DNA of 64,000 nucleotides, taken from positions 62,001 to 126,000 of the forward strand of contig NZ_LMPV01000010.1 of NCBI RefSeq assembly GCF_001423965.1, given 5' to 3'. This document shows, one piece after another, positions 8,871 through 16,773 of this stretch; the first letter of the stretch is position 1; each line of letters begins with the position of its first letter. The position numbers and the translations under genes were made by a program. This DNA comes from Exiguobacterium sp. Leaf196. GTDB lineage: Bacteria; Bacillota; Bacilli; Exiguobacteriales; Exiguobacteriaceae. The notes beneath the pieces are model-generated. The model ran no database searches. It worked only from the letters and a program-made list of their open reading frames with translations, and had not been told where the DNA came from.

Positions 8871-10229
8871 ATGGGAAATTCATTTAGTGACTGGATCAGT
8901 ACGGTGTCCAATCTTGTTTGGGGACCACCGTTACTTATTCTGTTGGTCGGTACGGGGATTTACTTGACGATTCGCTTAGGATTCATTCAAATTACCAAAC
9001 TACCGTATGCGCTGAAGCTCGCGTTTTCAAAGCATCAGGACGATAAGTCGGAAGGCGACATCAGTCACTTTCAAGCATTGATGACGGCACTGGCTGCGAC
9101 CGTCGGTACGGGGAATATCGTTGGTGTCGCAACCGCCGTCGTCCTCGGCGGACCGGGTGCGATCGTTTGGATGTGGTTGTCCGGTCTATTCGGGATGGCG
9201 ACGAAGTATGCGGAAGCAATCCTTGCCGTCAAGTACCGTGTCGTTGATGAAAATGGACAGATGGCAGGGGGGCCAATGTATTATCTCGAGCGTGGGCTGA
9301 AGCAGAAATGGCTGGGTGTCTTGTTTGCCGCATTCGCTTCAATCGCTGCGTTCGGGATCGGGAACGGGGTCCAGACGAATTCGGTCGCCCTCGCGATGAA
9401 ATCAACGTTCGATGTGCCACTTTACGTGACGGGGATCGTATTGATGGTACTGACAGGCGTCGTCATTCTTGGTGGGGTCAAATCAATCGGAAAAGTTGTC
9501 AGTTTGTTTGTTCCGTTTATGATTTTCTTCTATGTTGGAAGTGGATTACTGATTCTCGTCATGAACTATGACTTGATTCCAGGTGCGATTTCGACGATCT
9601 TCAGCAGCACGTTCTCAAGCGAAGCAATTACGGGTGGCGCGATCGGGGCGGCGATTCGTTATGGTGTCGCGCGTGGTGTCTTCTCAAATGAAGCGGGTCT
9701 TGGTTCAGCACCGATTGCAGCCGCTGCAGCGAAAACGGACTTCCCAGGACGTCAAGCGCTCGTTTCGATGACGCAGGTGTTTTTAGATACATTGGTCGTC
9801 TGTTCGATCACAGGTTTGACGCTCGTCATGGGAGGACAACTTGATACGAAGTTACAAGGCGTTGAATTGACGACAGCAAGCTTCGAGGTCTTCCTCGGTC
9901 CTGCCGGAAAATACATCGTCACGATTGGACTCGTCATGTTTGCTTATTCGACTGTTCTTGGCTGGTCGTATTATGGCGAAAAATCAATCTATTATCTATT
10001 CGGTCAAAAATCGATTCTCCCATACCGTATCCTGTTCGTCTTAGTCGCCGGAGCGGGTGCGATGACGACGAACTTGAACATGGTCTGGGCGATTTCCGAT
10101 GTCTTCAATGGATTGATGGCGATTCCGAACTTAATCGGTTTGATTGGATTGTCCGGTGTCGTCATTGCTGAGACACGACTGTTCCGCGAACAGTTGAGAC
10201 GAGAAGAAGCGAATCGGAAAGTTTCGTAG
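8871..10229 (+). CDS. Sodium:alanine/glycine symporter family protein (AGCS)
   Basis: Predicted sodium-coupled amino acid importer of the alanine/glycine:cation symporter family (AlsT/GlnT-like), 452 residues with ~10-11 membrane segments. Family motifs: GTGNIVGVATAVVLGGPGAIVWMW, and the GGPMYYLERGL loop; a later ARGVFSNEAGLGSAPIAAAAA segment is typical. The substrate may be alanine, glycine or glutamine and cannot be resolved by eye. The GGGAGGT site is 7 bases before the ATG at 8871. Single-gene unit; the downstream gene is convergent. Confidence 0.93.
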   Translation: MGNSFSDWISTVSNLVWGPPLLILLVGTGIYLTIRLGFIQITKLPYALKLAFSKHQDDKSEGDISHFQALMTALAATVGTGNIVGVATAVVLGGPGAIVWMWLSGLFGMATKYAEAILAVKYRVVDENGQMAGGPMYYLERGLKQKWLGVLFAAFASIAAFGIGNGVQTNSVALAMKSTFDVPLYVTGIVLMVLTGVVILGGVKSIGKVVSLFVPFMIFFYVGSGLLILVMNYDLIPGAISTIFSSTFSSEAITGGAIGAAIRYGVARGVFSNEAGLGSAPIAAAAAKTDFPGRQALVSMTQVFLDTLVVCSITGLTLVMGGQLDTKLQGVELTTASFEVFLGPAGKYIVTIGLVMFAYSTVLGWSYYGEKSIYYLFGQKSILPYRILFVLVAGAGAMTTNLNMVWAISDVFNGLMAIPNLIGLIGLSGVVIAETRLFREQLRREEANRKVS

Positions 10230-10296
10230 AACATGCGAAAATGAAAGACTCGGAAGGAACTAGTGCTTAAAAATCATTTTTGAAAACGAATGACTT

Positions 10297-10367
10297 TGCC
10301 ATCCTCGCTTTCCCTGACAAAAGAATGTACCATGCTTTCTTTTCCTGTAGGAGTCGAGGAATAGGCA
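10297..10367. repeat. Structured intergenic repeat, short copy
   Basis: Shares the 3' core CTTTTCCTGTAGGAGTCG (10339-10356) with copies at ~31.9 and ~43.2 kb but lacks their central hairpin. Arms TGCC..CCTCG (10297-10307) and CGAGG..GGCA (10355-10367) are complementary to each other yet unlike the arms of the other copies. An inner AAAAGAA/TTCTTTT pairing replaces the larger internal stems. It lies between convergent genes. Confidence 0.65.
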
Positions 10368-10391
10368 TTCACATTCTATATCTATTCAACG

Positions 10392-10444
10392 AAAGAGAAG
10401 ATTGGTTTCTAGGGTATCCCTTGGAAACCAACCTTCTCTTTTTT
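10392..10444. terminator. Bidirectional terminator between symporter and treA
   Basis: AAAGAGAAGATTGGTTTC (10392-10409) pairs with GGAAACCAACCTTCTCTTT (10423-10441) with one bulge, followed by T residues on the plus strand; A/T-rich flank also gives a usable tail on the minus strand. It separates two convergent genes. Confidence 0.85.
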
Positions 10445-10466
10445 GCGTGTGCTCCGTCTCATTCAA

Positions 10467-12107
10467 TCACTTTTTACGATAAAGCATCAGTGATTCATAA
10501 GGTCGTAACGTTAAAGTGTACCCCTCTGTCTGCATCTGCTGATAATTATGAAGCAACACCGTATAGTCCGATCCGTCATGAGGTAACGTGAACGTCGTGT
10601 CCGTTCCGTAGAAATTCGAGACGACGAGTAATTCTTCTTCACTCGTTGCGCGTTCGTACGCCCAGAGTGATGGATCGTCCGGTGTCAACAGCCGGTATGA
10701 ACCGTTCGTGAGCACGTCATACTGTTTGCGGAGTTGAATCAACCGTTTGTAATGATGATAGACTGAATTAGGGTCTGCGACAGCAGCCTCGACATTGATT
10801 TGATCGTACGTCGGCGAGACCGGGATCCATGGCTCACTTGTACTAAAGCCACCGTTGACGGCGTCCGACCAAGGCATCGGTGTCCGCGCGTTATCGCGTG
10901 ATTTTTGACGGATCGCAGCGAGAATTGCTTCTTCCGATACGCCGTTGGTCCGTGCTTCTTGATAGGCATTCAATGTCTCGACATCACGGTAGTCGGACAG
11001 ATTCGTGAAGTCCGGATTCGGCATTCCGATCTCTTCTCCTTGGTAAATATACGGTGTACCTTGCAAGCCATGAAGCGTTGTCGCGAGCATCTTTGCACTC
11101 TCAACACGATACGCGACGTCGTCACCAAACCGGCTGACGACGCGGGGTTGGTCATGGTTACACCAAAAAATCGCGTTCCATGCTTGTCCGTTCATGCCAG
11201 TTTGCCAGTCGGAGAAAATTTGTTTCAACTGCTTGAAGTCAAACGGTGCAGCCGTCCATTTCTCACCGTTCGGATAATCGACCTTCAAGTGATGGAAGTT
11301 GAACGTCATCTTCAGTTCTTGATTTTCGAGCGAAGAATATTGAAGACAATGTTCAAGCGACGTCGACGACATCTCACCGACCGTCAAGAGATCGTGTCCG
11401 GCAAAAACGGATGCGTTCATCTCTTGCAAGTAGTCATGAATGTTTGGTCCGTCCGTATAGTACGCACGTCCGTCTCCCTCGGGATCATTGGGAAGCCCTG
11501 GCGTCTTCGAGATCAAGTTAATGACGTCGAGTCGGAAGCCGCTGACCCCTTTATCGCGCCAAAAGCGCATCATCGCGTAAACGTCTTCCCGGAGTCGGGG
11601 ATTTTCCCAGTTCAGGTCCGCTTGCGTCTTGTCGAACAGGTGCAAGTAGTACTTACCAGCTACCTCATCAAATGACCAAGCAGGACCGCCGAACTTCGAT
11701 ACCCAGTCGTTCGGCGTCTCGCGCCAAATGAAGTAATCGTGATAGGAACTGTCTGGATGACGTCCTTCTTCAAACCAAATATGTGACGTCGAGCAGTGAT
11801 TGACGACGATATCCATCATGACCGACAGACCACGTCGTTTTGTTTCTGCGAGTAACATCTCGAAATCATCCATCGTTCCATACGAGGGATCGATTGCGTA
11901 ATAGTCACTGACATCATATCCATTATCGTTTTGCGGTGAGGCATAGACCGGCGTCAACCACAGGTAATCGACACCAAGATCCGCCAGATAATCGAGTTTG
12001 GCCGTGACCCCGCGCAATGTACCGGTCGCTTTGCCCTCCGGACTATAAAAACTCTTCGGATAGATTTGATAAACGGCGGATTTGCGCCAATCGGTTGTCG
12101 TGATCAT
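10467..12107 (-). CDS. treA: Trehalose-6-phosphate hydrolase (alpha,alpha-phosphotrehalase)
   Basis: Cytoplasmic GH13 enzyme that splits trehalose 6-phosphate into glucose and glucose 6-phosphate; 546 residues. The conserved GH13 regions are visible: DIVVNHCS, GFRLDVINLI (nucleophile Asp), TVGEMSS (acid Glu), and FWCNHDQPR. The ATG at 12107 follows AAAGGTG with 8-base spacing; a GTG at 12116 lies within that site. It begins 21 bases after treP and is cotranscribed with it. Other GH13 oligo-1,6-glucosidases look similar, but the treP/treR context supports trehalose. Confidence 0.95.
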   Translation of the reverse strand: MITTTDWRKSAVYQIYPKSFYSPEGKATGTLRGVTAKLDYLADLGVDYLWLTPVYASPQNDNGYDVSDYYAIDPSYGTMDDFEMLLAETKRRGLSVMMDIVVNHCSTSHIWFEEGRHPDSSYHDYFIWRETPNDWVSKFGGPAWSFDEVAGKYYLHLFDKTQADLNWENPRLREDVYAMMRFWRDKGVSGFRLDVINLISKTPGLPNDPEGDGRAYYTDGPNIHDYLQEMNASVFAGHDLLTVGEMSSTSLEHCLQYSSLENQELKMTFNFHHLKVDYPNGEKWTAAPFDFKQLKQIFSDWQTGMNGQAWNAIFWCNHDQPRVVSRFGDDVAYRVESAKMLATTLHGLQGTPYIYQGEEIGMPNPDFTNLSDYRDVETLNAYQEARTNGVSEEAILAAIRQKSRDNARTPMPWSDAVNGGFSTSEPWIPVSPTYDQINVEAAVADPNSVYHHYKRLIQLRKQYDVLTNGSYRLLTPDDPSLWAYERATSEEELLVVSNFYGTDTTFTLPHDGSDYTVLLHNYQQMQTEGYTLTLRPYESLMLYRKK

Positions 12108-12128
12108 CAGATACACACCTTTCTGAAA

Positions 12129-13568
12129 TTACGCCGCTTTGTTCAGTGCGGCTTTTTTTGCGCGTTTCGTTGAGACATAGTGGAACAGGAACGTACAGGC
12201 AATAGGAACGATAATTGCGATTACCATGCCGACAATGAACGATAGAATCGACCCAGGTACGATCGAGATGAAAGCAGGTAAGCCACCGACACCGATTGCA
12301 GGAGCAAGGACACCGCTGACTGCGATGAAGGCAGACGCGATTGCTGATCCGACGAGTGCCGCATAAAACGGATATTTGAATCGAAGATTAACCCCGAACA
12401 TCGCTGGTTCCGTGATCCCAAAGTAAGCGGATAGGGCCGACGTCGACGCCATGTTCTTATCGTTGACGTTTTTCGCGAGGAAAAGCATCGCAAGCGTTGC
12501 TGAACCTTGGGCGATGTTCGAGATCGCGATCATCGGCCAGATAAACGTCGTTCCGCTTTGTCCGATCAACTGTAAGTCGACGGCGATGAACATGTGATGC
12601 ATGCCGGTGATGACGAGCGGTGCGTAGAGTGCACCGAATAATAAGGCACCGAGTAACGGAACAGCTTCGAACGTATTGACGACACCAATCGTGATCCAGT
12701 CACCGACTTGACGTGTGACCGGTCCGATGACGGCAAGGGCAAGGAAGCCCGTTAATGTGATCGTCGTAATCGGTACGACGAGTAATTGGATGGCGTTCGG
12801 TACGCGTTTTTTGAGCCAGCGTTCAATCGTACTAAGGACATAAGCGGCTGCGAGCACCGGGAGAATTTGTCCTTGATAGCCGACTTTTTCGATTTCAAAC
12901 AGACCGAGGATGTTGAACGTCGGAATTTCACCTTTTAAAGCGCTCTGTCCGTAATTCCAAGCGTTTAAGAGATCAGGGTGAACAAGCATTAGACCCATGA
13001 CGATTCCGAGGATCTCACTTCCACCGAAGCGTTTCGTTGCCGACCAGCCGACGAGTGCCGGGAGGAAGACGAAAGCGGTATTTGCCATCATATTGATCAG
13101 GTCCCATAATCCTTGTAGATTCGGATAACGATCAATCATCGTCTTGCCACCGAATTCGATACCAAACAGGTTATTGATCCCCATTAAGAGACCAGCGACG
13201 ATGATCGCCGGGATGATGGGCATGAAGACGTCGGAAAAGACTTTGATCAACTTTTGGAACGGGTTCATTTTCGCCGCTCCTGACGATTTAACATCTGCAA
13301 TCGTTGTCGCCTGCAAACCAGTCAGTTGAATGAATTCAGCATAGACCCGGTCGACATCACCGGCACCAATGACGATTTGATAGACGCCTGCGTTCAAGAA
13401 CGCGCCTTTGACGAGCGGAACTTCAAGTAAGGCTTCTTGGTCGACAAGCTCTTGATTTTTAAGCGTTAAGCGAAGACGGGTGACACAGTGAGCTGCCTGC
13501 TCAACGTTCTCCTTGCCTCCGATTTTCTCAATGATTTGCTCTGCAATCTGACGATAGTTTGGTTTCAT
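12129..13568 (-). CDS. treP: PTS trehalose-specific EIIBC component
   Basis: Membrane permease that imports and phosphorylates trehalose; 479 residues. The N-terminal EIIB domain (residues ~1-85) carries the phosphorylated Cys in the AAHCVTRLRLTL motif; EIIC (from ~105) has about ten membrane segments. No EIIA domain is fused, so a general EIIA must serve it. The ATG at 13568 is preceded by AAAGGAGC; an upstream in-frame start at 13640 would lie on the cre site and is rejected. First gene of treP-treA. Confidence 0.95.
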   Translation of the reverse strand: MKPNYRQIAEQIIEKIGGKENVEQAAHCVTRLRLTLKNQELVDQEALLEVPLVKGAFLNAGVYQIVIGAGDVDRVYAEFIQLTGLQATTIADVKSSGAAKMNPFQKLIKVFSDVFMPIIPAIIVAGLLMGINNLFGIEFGGKTMIDRYPNLQGLWDLINMMANTAFVFLPALVGWSATKRFGGSEILGIVMGLMLVHPDLLNAWNYGQSALKGEIPTFNILGLFEIEKVGYQGQILPVLAAAYVLSTIERWLKKRVPNAIQLLVVPITTITLTGFLALAVIGPVTRQVGDWITIGVVNTFEAVPLLGALLFGALYAPLVITGMHHMFIAVDLQLIGQSGTTFIWPMIAISNIAQGSATLAMLFLAKNVNDKNMASTSALSAYFGITEPAMFGVNLRFKYPFYAALVGSAIASAFIAVSGVLAPAIGVGGLPAFISIVPGSILSFIVGMVIAIIVPIACTFLFHYVSTKRAKKAALNKAA

Positions 13569-13613
13569 CTCGATGCTCCTTTTTGGAAGTGACGTACTCG
13601 ACCACTTTTGAAA

Positions 13614-13627
13614 TGAAAACGTTTTCT
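13614..13627 (-). promoter_or_regulatory. cre site (CcpA operator) of treP
   Basis: TGAAAACGTTTTCT, one mismatch from the catabolite-responsive element consensus. It lies ~10-20 bases downstream of the predicted transcription start, a position suited to CcpA roadblock or repression. Confidence 0.8.
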
Positions 13628-13642
13628 TATCTGCGCACACTT

Positions 13643-13671
13643 ATCTTAACTTATCTATATAAGTTGGTCAA
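13643..13671 (-). promoter_or_regulatory. treP promoter
   Basis: Read on the minus strand: TTGACC (13666-13671) and TAAGAT (13643-13648) separated by exactly 17 bases. The spacer is one arm of the TreR-type operator. Confidence 0.8.
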
Positions 13672-13690
13672 GAACTTATATAGATAAGTT
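13648..13690. promoter_or_regulatory. Tandem operator (probable TreR binding sites)
   Basis: Perfect 18-base inverted repeat: AACTTATCTATATAAGTT (13648-13665) and its exact reverse complement (13673-13690), 7 bases apart. Each arm is itself a near-palindrome of the ACTTATA..TATAAGT type, so two repressor dimers could bind. One arm fills the -10/-35 spacer and the other lies just upstream of -35. Assignment to TreR is by position next to treR. Confidence 0.8.
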
Positions 13691-13699
13691 GAAATGGTT

Positions 13700-13733
13700 A
13701 AAAAAGAGAGAACCCGTCATGTACGGATTCCCT
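13700..13733 (-). terminator. Terminator of treR
   Basis: On the minus strand GAGGGAATCCGT pairs with ACGGGTTCTCTC (with G-U pairs), followed by six T residues. Confidence 0.8.
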
Positions 13734-13750
13734 CATGGATCATCATCTAT

Positions 13751-14458
13751 TCAACGCCGTGCGATATCGGTGAATTGAAATTTATCGAGGCGGTGACGTG
13801 ATTCCGTTCGCTCGAAATGTTGTCCTTCATAGAAGTACGTATCGTTCGTGACGACGATGACGTGTGTCATGTCGTGAAGATCAAGTCGTTCTTGGTCTTC
13901 CCGTGTCGCAGGGCGCGCTTCAATCTTTCGTTTCGCATAGCTGATCTGCCGTCCGAGTGTCTCTTCGATGTAATGATAGATGGACCCTTTAGCAATGTCA
14001 GCGGTTAGGTCGGGCACAAGTGCGGTTACGAAATGATTAATGTCACGGATGACGCGTTCGCCATCAATCTGACGAATCCGCTCAATACGGGTTACGTCTG
14101 TTCCTTGTGCCACATGCAATAACGAAGCGAGCTCAGGAGAGGCGGAGAGCACTTCGCATGATAGCACATCCGTCTCGACAGCATGTCGACCCATCCGGCG
14201 ATGCGCCTCCGAAAAGCTGACGATTCCGTTGAACTGAAACTCGATCGCTTCTTGCGACAGAACGAAGACACCCTTTCCTTGGTGTTTGCGGACGAAGCCT
14301 TTCTCTTGCAGGGCATCGATCGCTTTTCGGACCGTTCCACGACTCGCCTCGAATTCATGCATCAATTCTGTCTCAGAAGGTAATTTCATGTCAGCTGGAA
14401 GCGTTCCTTCTTGAATCCGTTGTGCGAGTTGATGATAAATGGTTAAGTATTTCGGCAT
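13751..14458 (-). CDS. treR: Trehalose operon repressor, GntR/UTRA family
   Basis: A 235-residue transcription factor: winged-helix GntR domain at residues ~1-70 (LPSETELMHEFEASRGTVRKAID, then GFVRKHQGKGVFV) and a UTRA effector domain at ~95-230 (VTRIERIRQIDGERVIRDINHFV). In B. subtilis TreR senses trehalose 6-phosphate. It is upstream of treP on the same strand but separated by its own terminator. The ATG at 14458 follows AAAGGAC; an upstream GTG at 14476 overlaps that site. The adjacent 43-base operator is its likely target. Confidence 0.93.
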   Translation of the reverse strand: MPKYLTIYHQLAQRIQEGTLPADMKLPSETELMHEFEASRGTVRKAIDALQEKGFVRKHQGKGVFVLSQEAIEFQFNGIVSFSEAHRRMGRHAVETDVLSCEVLSASPELASLLHVAQGTDVTRIERIRQIDGERVIRDINHFVTALVPDLTADIAKGSIYHYIEETLGRQISYAKRKIEARPATREDQERLDLHDMTHVIVVTNDTYFYEGQHFERTESRHRLDKFQFTDIARR

Positions 14459-14491
14459 ACAATCCGTCCTTTGCACTCAAATAGTGCTTTT

Positions 14492-14521
14492 AGTGTAGCA
14501 TGGAACGAATACAGGCATCAA
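14492..14521 (-). promoter_or_regulatory. treR promoter
   Basis: Minus strand: TTGATG (14516-14521), 18-base spacer, TACACT (14492-14497). The -35 touches the terminator tail of the upstream lipoprotein gene. Confidence 0.6.
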
Positions 14522-14567
14522 AATAGCTCCACCTATGGTCCGGGTACAACCGGAAAACAGATGGAGC
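14519..14567 (-). terminator. Terminator of phoA-lipoprotein operon
   Basis: Minus-strand stem GCTCCATCT/AGGTGGAGC (14559-14567 with 14526-14534, one mismatch), a long inner loop, and a short ATTTT tail. Confidence 0.5.
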
Positions 14568-14586
14568 GCAAAAGTGTGAAGGGTAG

Positions 14587-15234
14587 TTAACGAAGGGATG
14601 TCGAATACGTCGTACCCTTTTGGAGGACCGCTTGTTTTTCATCGAGTACGTCACTCGTCAAGAGTTCGATTGATGTGACCGGGCGTTCCAAGATGAATCC
14701 AAAGTTACCACTATGAGTTTCGGACGGAGCATATGTCTTTGCCAGGGATTCGAGATAGACATCGTCTTCAAGTGTCTTTTCCGCTTCGTCATCCAGTTTG
14801 AAATGAGCAACGGGATTAAAGGTGACGGGTGCGTCACTCGTGTTTGTGATCGTGACACGTATCTTAATCAGATCAAAGGACTCATCGTGCGTATAACCAT
14901 GGAAGAAATCGATCATGCCGTAGCTTGGACGGGCGTGAAAGACTTTGATTTCTTCGATCGTCATCTTGATTGGACCAATCTTCCGCGTTTCATTCACTGG
15001 TTTGAACTGTTTTAACGTCAGGTCGCCTTTGTCGTCCGTCACGGTTTGATCGATTTTCGTCAGCTGACGATCATCTGGAAGTTGTGGGTTCGGGACATAG
15101 GCGCTTGTTTTTTCAAGCAGTACCGGCTGCTCTTGTTTCGCAGACGATGGTTCTTTCGGTGTGTCTTGTGATGCGGAAGTGCTACAACCAGCGAGCACTG
15201 TCCCAAGCATCAAAGTAGCAAGGATCTGTTTCAT
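14587..15234 (-). CDS. Exported lipoprotein with DUF4352-like domain
   Basis: A 215-residue lipoprotein: signal peptide with lipobox VLAGC (Cys16), a Ser/Pro/Lys-rich linker, and a beta-rich C-terminal half. The stretch IGPIKMTIEEIKV ... FDLIKIRVTITNTSDAPVTFNP resembles the immunoglobulin-like DUF4352 found in many Firmicute lipoproteins. The gene starts 11 bases after phoA with AAGGAGACG before the ATG and is almost certainly cotranscribed with it. Function unknown; the pairing suggests a role at the surface with the phosphatase or under the same phosphate control. Confidence 0.8.
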   Translation of the reverse strand: MKQILATLMLGTVLAGCSTSASQDTPKEPSSAKQEQPVLLEKTSAYVPNPQLPDDRQLTKIDQTVTDDKGDLTLKQFKPVNETRKIGPIKMTIEEIKVFHARPSYGMIDFFHGYTHDESFDLIKIRVTITNTSDAPVTFNPVAHFKLDDEAEKTLEDDVYLESLAKTYAPSETHSGNFGFILERPVTSIELLTSDVLDEKQAVLQKGTTYSTSLR

Positions 15235-15245
15235 GAGACGTCTCC

Positions 15246-16604
15246 TTATTTCTTCGCCTTCAACAGATCGAAGATGATTTTGGCGTGATCCGTGTTATCG
15301 ACTTGACCAGCGAATCGGTCTTTCGCAGGACCGAACGCATAGACGGGTACGTCTTCACCCGTATGACCACCTGTCGTCCAGCCCGTATGCGAGCGTTCGT
15401 TGAAGATCTCTTCGATGGCATTATCGATGTCGAGTAATGTTTTCGATTCAGCAGCGCGAGAGACGCTGTCGATTTCTTGATCCGTCAAGGCGAGTTTGTC
15501 TTGGTCGATGTACTTCATTAACGTTTTCCGTACGTCCGCGCCTTCGACGATTTGCTGCGCCATGAAGTCAGGTGTCTTCTTCGCTGCTTTGATTGGCTCA
15601 GCGAACCAGTTGTAAATGCCATCTGCACCAATCGAGTAACCGCCAGTCGAGTGGTCGGCTGTTGCGACGACGAGTGTATGCTTATCTTTCTTCGCGAAAG
15701 CGATCGCGGCTTTAAAAGCACGTTCGAAATCTTCCATCTCACTCATCGCACCGACGATATCATTGTCGTGTCCTGCCCAGTCAATTTGACTGCCTTCGAC
15801 CATCAGGAAGAATCCTTTTTTATTCGAATCAAGTCGCTTGATTGCGGCGTTCGTCATTTGAGCAAGTGACGGGACTGAGTTTTCGCGATCGATTCGTTTA
15901 GGTAATCCACCGTCTGCGAACAATCCGAGCACTTGTTTATTTTTATCCGCTTGCAGCTGATTGAGGTCAGTGACATAGCTATAGCCATCTTTCTTGAACG
16001 CTTTCGTCAAATCGACGTCTGGACGGACGAAGTTCGATTTCCCACCCCCGAGCATGACATCAATCTTATGTTTGCCGTTCACACGTTCTTTGAAATAGTC
16101 ATCTGCAATCGCATTCATGTTTTTACGACTTTCGTCATGCGCACCGAATGAGGCAGGTGTTGCATGCGTGATTTCCGATGTCGCGACGAGTCCCGTTGAC
16201 TTGCCACGTTCTTTGGCTGCTTCAAGGACGGTCTTGACTTCCGATTTATCATTATCGACCGCAATCGCTGCATTGTACGTTTTCACACCAGAGGACATCG
16301 CTGTCGCGGCAGAGGCGGAATCGGTGATATTCTCCTTCGCATCTTCCGGATACGTCATCTGTTGACCGACGAGATAGGGATCAAAGGCTGTTTTTTCAGC
16401 CGTCGTCGTCGAAGGATCGTTCTTTAAGTAACGGTGTGCAGACGTGTATGAGACACCCATGCCGTCACCAATCAGGAAGATGACGTTCCGGATTTCGGGT
16501 GAGTGAGTATGTTTGGCTTTCGCTTCGGCTTCCGGCATCGAAATCATCGTACTCAGGGAAAGGGTCGATAAGGCAAAAATCGGGATCAGACGTTTTAGTT
16601 TCAT
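15246..16604 (-). CDS. phoA: Alkaline phosphatase (PhoA family), secreted
   Basis: Exported phosphomonoesterase that releases phosphate from organic esters outside the cell; 452 residues. A Sec signal peptide ends near AEA (residue ~28). Metal-site IFLIGDGMG precedes the catalytic serine, Ser96 in TDSASAATAMSSG; HTGEDVPVYAFGP near the C-terminus supplies late metal ligands. GAGGAGG lies 8 bases before the ATG. First gene of a two-gene unit with the lipoprotein gene. B. subtilis paralogues are phoA/phoB; I cannot tell which is the orthologue. Confidence 0.94.
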   Translation of the reverse strand: MKLKRLIPIFALSTLSLSTMISMPEAEAKAKHTHSPEIRNVIFLIGDGMGVSYTSAHRYLKNDPSTTTAEKTAFDPYLVGQQMTYPEDAKENITDSASAATAMSSGVKTYNAAIAVDNDKSEVKTVLEAAKERGKSTGLVATSEITHATPASFGAHDESRKNMNAIADDYFKERVNGKHKIDVMLGGGKSNFVRPDVDLTKAFKKDGYSYVTDLNQLQADKNKQVLGLFADGGLPKRIDRENSVPSLAQMTNAAIKRLDSNKKGFFLMVEGSQIDWAGHDNDIVGAMSEMEDFERAFKAAIAFAKKDKHTLVVATADHSTGGYSIGADGIYNWFAEPIKAAKKTPDFMAQQIVEGADVRKTLMKYIDQDKLALTDQEIDSVSRAAESKTLLDIDNAIEEIFNERSHTGWTTGGHTGEDVPVYAFGPAKDRFAGQVDNTDHAKIIFDLLKAKK

Positions 16605-16671
16605 AGGGATTCCTCCTCAAAAGGTAATGGGTTATGGCGCTACGACCTACAAACACAACCTTACGCAGAAA

Positions 16672-16710
16672 ATATGAAATCCATATGGACCGTCTGTAAA
16701 GGTTTGTGAA
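16672..16710 (-). promoter_or_regulatory. phoA promoter with possible PhoP box
   Basis: On the minus strand TTCACA (16705-16710) and TTTACA (16695-16700) form two TT(C/T)ACA-like half-sites 10 bases apart, resembling PhoP boxes; TTTACA can also act as -35 with TCATAT (16672-16677) at 17 bases. Only two repeats are clear. Confidence 0.4.
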
Positions 16711-16729
16711 GAAACGATGACAAACGAAT

Positions 16730-16760
16730 AGCCCTTCTGAAAAATCATCTCAGAAGGGCT
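16730..16760 (-). terminator. Terminator of the ytr-type ABC operon
   Basis: Eleven-base perfect stem AGCCCTTCTGA (16730-16740) / TCAGAAGGGCT (16750-16760) right after the permease gene; T tract on the minus strand is short (ATTCGTTTG). Confidence 0.65.
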
Positions 16761-16773
16761 ACTTGTGTATAGA

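Noticed and set aside
10905-11675. 256-codon plus-strand open frame inside treA
   Set aside because: Fully antisense to the well-supported GH13 gene; composition and lack of a ribosome site mark it as a shadow.
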